Assembly (NCBI GenBank): GCA_032251435.1
Contig: JAVVEH010000025.1
Span: 1 to 64,000 of the forward strand
Direction: 5' to 3'
Length of the DNA stretch: 64,000 nucleotides
From: JAVVEH01 sp032251435
GTDB taxonomy: Bacteria > Verrucomicrobiota > Lentisphaeria > Oligosphaerales > MVZH01
In this document: positions 49,170-57,124 of the stretch, piece by piece
Position numbering within the stretch: the stretch's first letter is position 1
Layout of the letters: each line of letters begins with the position of its first letter
The notes under the pieces: generated by a model
Seen by the model: only the letters and a program-made list of their open reading frames with translations
Database searches by the model: none
What the model was told of the DNA's origin: nothing
Translations under genes and position numbers: made by a program

Positions 49170-50888
49170 ATGGCTGAAAACTTTTACACAGACAATCAAG
49201 ACATTCGTTTCCAATTGATGAATGTCGGACTCGACGAGGTGGTCCGACTGCGGGAGAACGACTACACGCAAGCGGCGACGTTTCCTGACGCTCCCGAGGA
49301 TTTAGCTGACGCGTTGGACAGTTACGACAAAGTGTTGGAAATGATCGGCGAGATCTGCGGTGACAAAATCGCGCCCCGGGCCGCGGACGTGGATGCCATG
49401 GGCGCCAGCATTGACAACAATGTGGTCACCTACGCGCCGGGAACGTACGAAAATCTGCGTGATCTGACGCAGGCCCAGGTGATGGGAACGATGTTGCCGA
49501 GGCAATACGGCGGGCTGAACTACCCCGTCAGTGTTTACACGATGATGACGGAGATGGTGTCCCGGGCCGACGCCAGCCTGCAGAATCTGTTCGGCTTGCA
49601 GGATATCGCTGAAACCCTCTGCAAATTCGCTGATGAGGATCAAAAACAACGCTATTTACCGGGTTTTTGCACGGGTGAATATGATGGCGCGATGTCCTTG
49701 ACCGAGCCTGAGGCCGGCAGCGATTTGCAGGCTGTCCAATTGAAAGCCTGGCAAGACGAGACAGGCCAGTGGTACTTGAATGGCATGAAACGGTTCATCA
49801 CCAATGGCTGCGCGAAAATTCATTTGGTTTTGGCCCGGTCCGAAGCCGGCACCAGAGACGGCCGTGGTTTGTCCATGTTTGTCTGCAAAGCCGGCCCGGA
49901 ATTGGTGGTCCGGCGGATTGAGGATAAAATGGGCATCCACGGATCGCCGACATGCGAACTGCAATTTAATGATGTTCCCTGCGAGCTGGTCGGGCAGCGC
50001 CGCCGTGGACTGACGCGTTATGTCATGTCCCTGATGAACGGGGCCCGCGTGGCGATCAGCGCCCAGGCTCTGGGAATCGCGGAGGCCGCGACGCGTCAAG
50101 CGCGCAAGTACGCCACCGAACGCACGCAATTCGGCAAGCCCATCATCAAACTGCCCGCCGTTTACGAAATGCTCACATGGATGAAAGTGCAGGTGATCGC
50201 GGCGCGGGCACTGTTGTATGAGACAACCAAGTATGTTGACTTGCGCGACGTGTATGAAGAGTTGAATAAGCATGACGAAAATCCGACGGCGGGAAACCGG
50301 AATCTCGAAAAGCTGTATGTGCGCATGGCCGCCGAATTGACACCGCTGTGTAAAGCCTTCTGCACGGAATTGGCGAACACGGCCGCCTACATGAATATCC
50401 AAATTCACGGGGGAACCGGATTTATGCGGGATTTCCCGGCGGAACGCTTGTATCGTGATGCCCGCATTACGAATATCTATGAAGGCACGACCCAACTGCA
50501 ATATGTCGCCGCCATCGGCGGTGTGGTTCAACGGGTGCTCGATGACTTGATGGATGGGTTCGCCGCGCTGCCGTTTGAACGCAAACTCCGCCGCCTGCTG
50601 GCCCCGGTCGAGATGGCCCGTGAGCGCCTGCTCAAAGCGATTAAATTTGTCGAGAGCAAAAATGACTCCGATTATTTTGACCTTATGGCGGGCCGGATTT
50701 GCCAAATGGAAACCTTTGTGCTGACTAGCTTGTTGCTGCTCCGCGACGCCCGGATTGACAAGCAACGGGAAGTGGTCGCCGAATGCTTTATCACCGATGG
50801 TCTGGCCAAATTCAACGCCCATGAAGCCATTGTCATGGAAGGTAATTTCACGGTGGTTGACAGTCATGAGGATATCTTATCCATCTAA
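49170..50888 (+). CDS. acyl-CoA dehydrogenase with C-terminal extension
   Basis: The 572-residue protein has the three ACAD domains. FAD/substrate motifs include YDGAMSLTEPEAGSDL and FITNG, and the RDARITNIYEGTTQLQ segment carries the catalytic Glu position. Beyond residue 460 it has a further helical domain, as in the longer ACADs (about 570-600 residues). It oxidises an acyl-CoA to the enoyl-CoA and passes electrons to the EtfAB encoded just upstream. The chain-length preference cannot be read. A strong terminator follows. Confidence 0.93.
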   Translation: MAENFYTDNQDIRFQLMNVGLDEVVRLRENDYTQAATFPDAPEDLADALDSYDKVLEMIGEICGDKIAPRAADVDAMGASIDNNVVTYAPGTYENLRDLTQAQVMGTMLPRQYGGLNYPVSVYTMMTEMVSRADASLQNLFGLQDIAETLCKFADEDQKQRYLPGFCTGEYDGAMSLTEPEAGSDLQAVQLKAWQDETGQWYLNGMKRFITNGCAKIHLVLARSEAGTRDGRGLSMFVCKAGPELVVRRIEDKMGIHGSPTCELQFNDVPCELVGQRRRGLTRYVMSLMNGARVAISAQALGIAEAATRQARKYATERTQFGKPIIKLPAVYEMLTWMKVQVIAARALLYETTKYVDLRDVYEELNKHDENPTAGNRNLEKLYVRMAAELTPLCKAFCTELANTAAYMNIQIHGGTGFMRDFPAERLYRDARITNIYEGTTQLQYVAAIGGVVQRVLDDLMDGFAALPFERKLRRLLAPVEMARERLLKAIKFVESKNDSDYFDLMAGRICQMETFVLTSLLLLRDARIDKQREVVAECFITDGLAKFNAHEAIVMEGNFTVVDSHEDILSI

Positions 50889-50911
50889 GCTGATCATCGT
50901 TAAGAGTTCAT

Positions 50912-50946
50912 AAAAAAGCCGCTCTCCTTCGGGAGGGCGGTTTTTT
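50912..50946 (+). terminator. rho-independent terminator after the acyl-CoA dehydrogenase gene
   Basis: A stem of AAAAAAGCCGCTCTCC with its near-complement, closed by a TTCG tetraloop and ending in TTTTTT. It can work in both directions. Confidence 0.93.
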
Positions 50947-50979
50947 GTTGACCGGTGATGAGACCAGTTAGTCAAAGGG

Positions 50980-51034
50980 GGACAGGGTCGAATGGCGCTA
51001 AGTTAGGAGTTTAAAAGTCCATTCCAACCTGTCC
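50980..51034. repeat. REP-like imperfect palindrome next to the RAYT gene
   Basis: GGACAGGGTCGAATGG (50980-50995) and CCATTCCAACCTGTCC (51019-51034) are complementary at 14 of 16 positions, with a 23-base loop. It ends 2 bases from the transposase stop codon. RAYT transposases are known to act on such palindromes. Confidence 0.8.
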
Positions 51035-51047
51035 ATTTATTTCAACT
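51027..51047. repeat. direct repeat flanking the RAYT gene, downstream copy
   Basis: AACCTGTCCATTTATTTCAAC, containing the stop codon of the transposase gene, matches 52103-52123 (AACCTGTCC-C-TTTATTTCA-C-C) at 19 of 21 positions in the same orientation. Confidence 0.75.
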
Positions 51048-51996
51048 GTCGGAATGACACCAGCCCCGCTCCCGAATCATCAAAGCGCTTCTTCTCCGCC
51101 CGCTCATCCCCGTAGAACTCAGCGGTCAGATTCTTCACAAACAGCTTGGATCCGATAATCGCGCCCTCCGTCCAGTGACGCATGCGCCGCTGGCTCGTCA
51201 ACATAAATGACGGCTTCTTTCTGGCCAGGTTTTCCGCCTCGGTGAACGCCGCCTCATCCGCTCCCGATTCAATCGCCGTCAGCTGCGCCAGTTTAATGCG
51301 AAGACACGTGATAACCTCTTCATCGTTAAGCTGTTCCTCATTATGCCGCCGCTTGCTGATTAAAACCTCTTCTTTTAAGCCGCCGATAAGATGATCTGAC
51401 AGGCGGACCCTAAAGCGATGCTCACCGCTCCCGCACAACATTCCCCAGGTTGAGTGGCGGTAATCCGCGGAGTCCGCGACCAGCCCCGCCCGAACCGGAT
51501 TCATCTCCACATACTGCACGCACTCCCATACCGCCCGTCCACTTTCCAGAATCACCGATTTATACCGGTCAGCCCACAGCCCGCCCCGCCGGCCATGCGG
51601 CCGTGTCCGGTTGAACCAGTTCGTGAAATGCTGCTGAAAATCCTTCATCAAGGCGCTCACATCCCGCATCCGGCGGGCGTATGTCTCATAATTCACCTTC
51701 ATCCGCCAGTCCGGCGCTTCCCGGTCCTTTCCGTAATACGCCTTGAACCGACGCTTCACTTCCGCCAGACCCGGCAACTCAGACGGCGCCCTGACCACCG
51801 CGTGAAAATGATTTCCCATCGCCACAAACGACACAATGTCAATCGCGTACAGCTTGTTGACATGATCCATGATCCGGAACATCTCCTCCCGCTCAACCTC
51901 TCCGAAAGGATGCCAGCCCGGCTCTCCGCTCACTCGGTTGAAAACGTGGTAATAACAAGATTCCCGATCATAACGCATACGGGCCGCCCGCATCAT
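51037..51996 (-). CDS. REP-associated tyrosine transposase (RAYT, Y1/IS200-like)
   Basis: The Y1 transposase domain has the HUH motif in MGNHFHAVVR (near residue 80) and a candidate catalytic Tyr in the helix CVQYVEMNPVRAGLV. The N-terminal YDRESCYYHVFNRV and C-terminal region of about 130 residues fit the RAYT branch, which is usually single copy and domesticated. The start is one of two adjacent ATGs (51996 or 51993), preceded by a very strong GGAGG. A longer frame to 52077 lacks such a site. A palindrome and direct repeats flank the gene. Confidence 0.92.
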   Translation of the reverse strand: MMRAARMRYDRESCYYHVFNRVSGEPGWHPFGEVEREEMFRIMDHVNKLYAIDIVSFVAMGNHFHAVVRAPSELPGLAEVKRRFKAYYGKDREAPDWRMKVNYETYARRMRDVSALMKDFQQHFTNWFNRTRPHGRRGGLWADRYKSVILESGRAVWECVQYVEMNPVRAGLVADSADYRHSTWGMLCGSGEHRFRVRLSDHLIGGLKEEVLISKRRHNEEQLNDEEVITCLRIKLAQLTAIESGADEAAFTEAENLARKKPSFMLTSQRRMRHWTEGAIIGSKLFVKNLTAEFYGDERAEKKRFDDSGAGLVSFRQLK

Positions 51997-52335
51997 GTCA
52001 CCTCCGCACGTCTTTTCACTTTGAGACCGAGATAAAACCATCCACGATTCTGAGACTGTTTTCCTACCATATCGCATGATTTTTCACATGCAATCTATAA
52101 ACAACCTGTCCCTTTATTTCACCTTTATTTCACTTTTTTTTGCGGTACGACATGCGGTCCGACATTTTGATGGGGGCCTGCGATCAGGCTCACCCGAATT
52201 TATTTTCCCGTTGTTTTCGGAACAAGGAGGCAAAGCCGAACGTGCCGGGAAAAATGGGAAAACTTTAGTAATAGGGCAAAATCGGGAATAAATTCCTGAT
52301 AACTCAGCAACTCAGCCACGGATGCGGGAGTCGGC
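51997..52335. other. gene-free stretch between RAYT and the EEP-family gene
   Basis: This 339-base region has the upstream 21-bp direct repeat (52103-52123), a TTTATTTCAC doublet, a GGAATTTATTCC palindrome near 52280 and an ACTCAGC doublet. A 71-codon plus-strand frame (52076-52291) has no ribosome binding site and no recognisable product. No gene or clear terminator was found. Confidence 0.6.
52103..52123. repeat. direct repeat flanking the RAYT gene, upstream copy
   Basis: Partner of 51027-51047. It contains the CCTGTCC half of the REP-like palindrome without the other arm. Confidence 0.75.
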
Positions 52336-53328
52336 TTATTCAGGAACTGGAGTGTTTGTGGAGGGGACGCGGATATTCCGCTGAAACGGGGCCAGCGTCT
52401 GATCGGTCACTGGTTTGTCCAGCGGGTGAAGGGTGACCATGACCGGGCGGTGATCCGACGCGGCGAGGATGGCCGGGGTCTGGACGATTTTCGTTCCCGA
52501 GAAGTCAATTTCCGGCAACACGCTTTGATTGGTCAGAATGTAATCAATCCGCGCATAGCTGTCCTCCGCCGCCCAGAAGTGGGTCCAGGAGAACCCGTGC
52601 TGATCAAGGGGCCGCAGATCAAATAATTGGCCTTCCGGATTCCGCCGCCGGGAAAACAAGGTGTTGAGCGGTGACGAGTTCGGACTGTCGTTGAAGTCTC
52701 CCATCACCAGTAAATTGCAGTCTGGGTTGTTCAAAATCATGTCGTTGACAAGATAACGCAGATGTCTGGACTCATACCGGCGCATGTCTGACTGCCCCAA
52801 TTTGTGGAAGCGCTTGCTCTTGAAATGCGCCACCAACAGCCGCAATTGATACCCGTTCGGCCACTCAAACAAACAGTTCGCGAAGCCCCGCTGAATCGGG
52901 ACGCTGACACCGCGAAGTTCGTAAAACGCGTCCGTTTTATGCTCGATTTCTTTCGGCTTGATTTTAGAGAAGATAACGATTTGACGGATCTCGTCCGCTC
53001 CTTGAACACGTGTGTGAAACGGGTAATCAACGCCGAGTTTCGCAAGCCCCGTCCGGATTTGCTCAACGGCGCGCGGACCCCCGACTTCCAGCAGGGCTAA
53101 AATGTCGGCGTTGATTTCCGCCAGCGCTTTCAGGCAGGTCTCCCGCTTGGCCGGCGGTTTGGATTCCTGATAATCAGACTCCGGATCCAAAAAGTTTTCG
53201 ACATTGAACGAGCAGACGGTGACGGGCCTGACGGTCGCCGCCGGTACGGGATCCCCGCCCATGGCCGACGGGAAAAAACATGTCAGCGCGGCGATCAAGC
53301 AAATCTGAATGGCGTGGTTGACGGTCAT
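52336..53328 (-). CDS. exported endonuclease/exonuclease/phosphatase-family protein
   Basis: The 330-residue protein has a signal peptide (cleavage near SAMG) and an EEP (DNase I-like) domain. Motifs are SFNVENFLDP (metal Asn), ALLEVGG (metal Glu), GDFNDSPNS, and the final ASDHRPVMV with catalytic Asp-His. It may act on extracellular nucleic acid or phosphoesters; the substrate is not evident. The start overlaps the thrC stop as ATGA, so the two are translationally coupled despite unrelated roles. Confidence 0.87.
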   Translation of the reverse strand: MTVNHAIQICLIAALTCFFPSAMGGDPVPAATVRPVTVCSFNVENFLDPESDYQESKPPAKRETCLKALAEINADILALLEVGGPRAVEQIRTGLAKLGVDYPFHTRVQGADEIRQIVIFSKIKPKEIEHKTDAFYELRGVSVPIQRGFANCLFEWPNGYQLRLLVAHFKSKRFHKLGQSDMRRYESRHLRYLVNDMILNNPDCNLLVMGDFNDSPNSSPLNTLFSRRRNPEGQLFDLRPLDQHGFSWTHFWAAEDSYARIDYILTNQSVLPEIDFSGTKIVQTPAILAASDHRPVMVTLHPLDKPVTDQTLAPFQRNIRVPSTNTPVPE

Positions 53329-54701
53329 GATGACAGGGTCGCTTCAATGTGGCGGGTGACGGCTTCGACCGTGGCGGGCAGGGTGACCCGCCGGGATGGC
53401 AATTCCGTGATGCCTTCAAGCCTCGGATGACGGGCGATGTCCGCTCCCACCGCCTGGGCTATCGCCGCCGGAAATTTGGCCGGATGGGCGGTGGCCAGGC
53501 AAACGGTTGGCGCCTGGTCGCTGATGAATCTTTCCGCGACAGACACACCCACGGCGGTGTGCGGGTCAAGCAAGTAGCCGAAATCCCGCCAATACCGGTT
53601 AATGACCGCCAGGGTGGCGGCGGTGTCTCCCCGGCCCGCCGTGAACAGGCTGTCGCCGCCGCCGACTTCCAGGACACCGGTGGCGGAGAAATCCGCCATC
53701 ATCTCACGGACCCGCGTCGGATTTTCACCGACCCGGTAATACAGATACCGTTCAAAATTGCTGGCGACTTGAATGTCCATCGATGGACTCAGGGTCGGGT
53801 GAACATCACTTTTCCGGTAGACCCCGGTTGTGAAAAAGCGGGATAAAATATCATTCTCATTGGTGGCCAGAATCAGTTTGCTGATCGGGGCGCCCATACG
53901 CCAGGCGATATAGCCCGCGAAAATATCACCAAAATTCCCGGTGGGCACACTGAATTGAACCGTGTCGGCTCCCGTGCGTTTTTGAACGGCGAAGCAGGCG
54001 TGGAAGTAGTACACCACTTGGGCGAGCACCCGGGCCCAGTTGACGGAATTGACCGCCCCCAGTTTATATGTCCGCTTAAATTCCGGAACGCTGAAGATCT
54101 CCTTCATGATCCGCTGGCCGTCGTCAAACGTGCCCTGAATGGCGATATTATGGACATTGTCATCCAGCACGGTGGTCATCTGTTTTTCCTGGATGGGGCT
54201 GACGCGGCCGTCAGGATGCATGATGAAAATTTCGATGCCTGGCTTTCCACGGACTCCGTGAATGGCGGCGCTGCCGGTGTCGCCGCTGGTGGCGCCTAAA
54301 ATGTTCAAACAGTCCCCCCGCTCAGTTAGGATGTGGTCGAAAACATTCCCGAGGAATTGCAGGGCGATGTCTTTAAAGGCCAGAGTCGGGCCGTGAAAAA
54401 GTTCTAAAATATGCAGATCACCGACGGCGACAGTGGGGCTCACGTCCGGGTGGTCAAAGGCCGCGTAACTGCGGTCGATGATGTCCCGCAAACGCGTCTC
54501 TGGAATGTCGTCCGCCACGAACGGGGCGATGATGTGATACGCCAGATCCGCGTAGGGCGAGGCGGACAGTTCTCGAAGGCGGTCTTTCAAGGAGGGGATG
54601 GCGGCGGGAAGCAGTAAACCGCCATCGGTCGCCAGGCCCATCATGACCGCGTCGTTAAAATAAACCGGGGGGATTCCTCCCCTGGTGCTGATGTAATTCA
54701 T
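53325..54701 (-). CDS. thrC: threonine synthase
   Basis: This PLP enzyme has 458 residues, begins MNYISTRGG, and has the PLP lysine in HGPTLAFKDIALQFLG. GATSGDTGSAA and FSVPTGNFGD complete the phosphate-binding segments. It converts O-phosphohomoserine to threonine. I chose 54701 because family members begin at about this M-x-Y-x-STRG; ATG at 54737 and longer frames to 55112 are less likely, the latter covering the divergent peptidase gene. No other threonine genes are present. Confidence 0.93.
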   Translation of the reverse strand: MNYISTRGGIPPVYFNDAVMMGLATDGGLLLPAAIPSLKDRLRELSASPYADLAYHIIAPFVADDIPETRLRDIIDRSYAAFDHPDVSPTVAVGDLHILELFHGPTLAFKDIALQFLGNVFDHILTERGDCLNILGATSGDTGSAAIHGVRGKPGIEIFIMHPDGRVSPIQEKQMTTVLDDNVHNIAIQGTFDDGQRIMKEIFSVPEFKRTYKLGAVNSVNWARVLAQVVYYFHACFAVQKRTGADTVQFSVPTGNFGDIFAGYIAWRMGAPISKLILATNENDILSRFFTTGVYRKSDVHPTLSPSMDIQVASNFERYLYYRVGENPTRVREMMADFSATGVLEVGGGDSLFTAGRGDTAATLAVINRYWRDFGYLLDPHTAVGVSVAERFISDQAPTVCLATAHPAKFPAAIAQAVGADIARHPRLEGITELPSRRVTLPATVEAVTRHIEATLSS

Positions 54702-54788
54702 TGTCCGAAGCTCTTTGTCCACTATATTGCTTGACATGCGATCTTGACTGAACGAATAACATAACCCGCTCTTTTGGTTTTGCTGGCC

Positions 54789-55307
54789 ATGATACCCTGC
54801 GAATATTTTTGGCGTGACCTGGGGATCTCTCCGGAAGAGGTGTCCCGCCGCGGATTGCGCGTCTTTCCGGAAGCGGCGGCGCTGACGGTTGTCCACGGCC
54901 CGGGGCGTGATTTTCAGATGACACCTGAAACGGCGGCCGCCTGGCGGCGTCTGCGGACGGCCTCCGCCCGGGACGGAGTGGGCATCACGCTTGTGTCCGC
55001 TTTCCGGAGTTACGCGTATCAAGCCGAGTTGATCCGTAAAAAACTGGCTCTCGGCAAACGCCTTGAGGACGTGTTGACGGTGCTCGCTCCCCCCGGCTGC
55101 AGTGAGCATCATACGGGCGCGGCGCTGGATCTGGGCACCCCCGGCTGCCCCCCCGCTGACGAGTCATTTGAGCAAACCGCGGCGTTTGACTGGCTGAAGC
55201 GAGCGGCTCACTCACATGGGTTTTCCATGTCGTATCCCCGGGATAACCATCAGGGATATATCTATGAGCCTTGGCATTGGCGCTTTGAGGGCCGCCTAAT
55301 CGGTTAG
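54789..55307 (+). CDS. D-alanyl-D-alanine carboxypeptidase-like (VanY, peptidase M15)
   Basis: The 172-residue protein has the M15B zinc motifs: SEHHTGAALDLG (His and Asp ligands) near residue 113 and EPWHWRFEG (catalytic Glu region and His ligand) near the end. SAFRSYAYQAELI is also typical. It would trim D-Ala from peptidoglycan stem peptides. No signal peptide is visible, so export is uncertain. The stop codon TAG (55305-55307) lies inside the left inverted repeat of the dispersed element that follows. Confidence 0.87.
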   Translation: MIPCEYFWRDLGISPEEVSRRGLRVFPEAAALTVVHGPGRDFQMTPETAAAWRRLRTASARDGVGITLVSAFRSYAYQAELIRKKLALGKRLEDVLTVLAPPGCSEHHTGAALDLGTPGCPPADESFEQTAAFDWLKRAAHSHGFSMSYPRDNHQGYIYEPWHWRFEGRLIG

Positions 55308-55403
55308 TAGCTGGGGCGTCGGCCGGGGTTCCTCGCCCGGCTATGCCTTAAGACAGTCGGCCTTGGAAGACCGCCCTACACAATTTTCCCAAGCTGCTAA
55401 CCG
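55301..55403. mobile_element. dispersed TIR element, copy 1 (MITE/REP-like)
   Basis: The 103-base element has ends CGGTTAGTAGCTGGGG and, inverted, CGGTTAGCAGCTTGGG (14 of 16). The interior is GC-rich with a GCCGGG/CCCGGC hairpin. The body is repeated almost base for base at 63909-64000 in the same orientation. It carries no gene and overlaps the peptidase stop codon. Confidence 0.82.
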
Positions 55404-55428
55404 GTTACGCCTAAATCCTTCAGTCTGA

Positions 55429-55457
55429 ATGACGATTCCCACTTGGGACTGTATATT
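55429..55457 (+). promoter_or_regulatory. putative promoter of gltX-der-maf
   Basis: ATGACG, a 17-base spacer and TATATT, about 75 bases before the gltX start. Confidence 0.35.
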
Positions 55458-55532
55458 ATCGTTTGATCGTCGAGGATTTGTTTTACGGGAATCCGCGCCG
55501 GGTTTTCGATTTTGTTTTTAAAGGATTCGTTT

Positions 55533-57122
55533 ATGAGTGTTCGTGTCCGCTTCGCCCCGTCGCCCACGGGGCATGTGCATATTGGCAATATCCGGGCCGC
55601 TATTTTCAACTGGCTGTACGCCCGCCATAGCGGGGGAAAGTTTCTATTGCGGGTTGAGGACACCGACCGTGAGCGGTCCACCCCCGAAGCGATTGAAACG
55701 CTCTTGGACGCCATGGATTGGCTGGGGCTGGATGTGGACGAGCCGCCTCTTTACCAAAGCGCCCGCTCCCGGGCCCATCTCGCCGCCGCGGAGACATTGA
55801 TCGCGGCCGGGCGGGCGTACCGTTTCGCCAAAGGCGGAGAAGGGGAGGCGGTTCTCTTCCGGATTCCCTGGGATGATGCCGACGGCATGGCTGTTTCCGA
55901 GGTCGGTCCCGCCAGTTTAGCTGTGCATCCCGATGTCCCGGTTGTTTTCAGTGTGTCCGGTGTTGACTTCGCCGGGGTGTCAAGCAAGGGAAAACCGATG
56001 CCCGGCGGCGCCTGTCTGGCCGGGTTCAGAAACTTGACGGTGTTTGATTCAGACGGTGACCGCCTGTTCGAGCTGGAGCCTGTCGCCGAGGGCTTGCTGA
56101 CCGGCGGGAAAACCTATACCGTCGAGCGGGCGGCGCGCTTTGAATTCACCCGGCGGCAAGTGACCTTCACGGATCTGGTTAAAGGCGACTTGTCCAAACC
56201 GCTTGACGGCATGAAAGACGTGGTCATCGTCCGTAGTGACGGCAGTCCGGTGTTTCATCTCGCCAATGTGTGTGACGACATCGAGCAGAACATCACGCAC
56301 ATTATCCGCGGGGATGATCATGTCGAAAACACCTACCGGCATCTGCTCTTGTTCGCCGCTCTCGGCGCCCCGGCGCCCGCCTACGCCCACTTGCCGATGA
56401 TCGTCAACGCCCACGGCAAACCCTACAGTAAACGCGACGGCGACGCCTTTGTCGGCGATTTCCGGGACCGGGGATTTTTGCCGGCGGCCTTGTTTAATTA
56501 CCTGACGCTGCTGGGCTGGAATCCTGGCGACGAGCGGGAAAAAATGACCCGGGAGGAGCTGGTTCAGGCTTTTTCTCTGGACCGGGTCCAGCATTCCGCC
56601 GCCCAAATGGATATGCGGAAACTTGAAAATCTAAATGGTCAGTATATCGCCGACTTGCCCGTTGAGCGTTTTCTTGAGGAAGCGGCGCTGGCCGCCGCGG
56701 AGGAGGACCGGATGAAAGCGGCTGACCCGGAGAAATTCGCCGAGGTCGCGCGGCTTTTGCGCAGCCGGACTAAAACCTTCGCGGATGTGAAAGACTGGGG
56801 CTATTTCTTTTCAGCGTATCCGCGGTACGACGAAAAAGCGGTCAGAAAATTTTTGATGAAGGACGGGGTCGGCCCGGCTCTGACGGCTTTGGCCGCCACA
56901 TTTGAGCATACGGAGTTTGATCTGGACAGCCTCGAGGCGGCGGTTCAAGCCGTGGCTGAAGAGCGGGGCTTTGACCAGGGTAAGTTGAACGCGCCCCTGC
57001 GGGTGGCTCTAACCGGCCGGACCAGCGGCGCCGGCATGGGGGAAACCATGGTGGCGCTGGGACGTGAACACACCCTTAACCGGTTGCGGCATGCTGTCGC
57101 GGCCTATTGTGACGGGCGGTAA
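55533..57122 (+). CDS. gltX: glutamyl-tRNA synthetase with unusual insertion
   Basis: The 529-residue class I synthetase has the HIGH-type motif SPTGHVHIGN at residues 10-19 and a KMSKS-type motif PYSKRDG near 297. The catalytic core after residue 208 (TFTDLVKGDL...VIVRSDGSPVFHLANVCDD) is normal. Between the AYR at 95-97 and TFTDL, the usual Cys-containing zinc-binding stretch is absent. Instead RIPW at 110-113 is followed by about 95 unfamiliar residues. The ATG at 55533 has AAAGGA 7 bases upstream. It is the only glutamyl/glutaminyl synthetase in the window and is 2 bases from der. Confidence 0.93.
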   Translation: MSVRVRFAPSPTGHVHIGNIRAAIFNWLYARHSGGKFLLRVEDTDRERSTPEAIETLLDAMDWLGLDVDEPPLYQSARSRAHLAAAETLIAAGRAYRFAKGGEGEAVLFRIPWDDADGMAVSEVGPASLAVHPDVPVVFSVSGVDFAGVSSKGKPMPGGACLAGFRNLTVFDSDGDRLFELEPVAEGLLTGGKTYTVERAARFEFTRRQVTFTDLVKGDLSKPLDGMKDVVIVRSDGSPVFHLANVCDDIEQNITHIIRGDDHVENTYRHLLLFAALGAPAPAYAHLPMIVNAHGKPYSKRDGDAFVGDFRDRGFLPAALFNYLTLLGWNPGDEREKMTREELVQAFSLDRVQHSAAQMDMRKLENLNGQYIADLPVERFLEEAALAAAEEDRMKAADPEKFAEVARLLRSRTKTFADVKDWGYFFSAYPRYDEKAVRKFLMKDGVGPALTALAATFEHTEFDLDSLEAAVQAVAEERGFDQGKLNAPLRVALTGRTSGAGMGETMVALGREHTLNRLRHAVAAYCDGR

Positions 57123-57124
57123 TT

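Noticed and set aside
52076..52291. 71-codon plus-strand frame
   Set aside because: It has no ribosome binding site and no recognisable domain, and it begins in the transposase 5' region.
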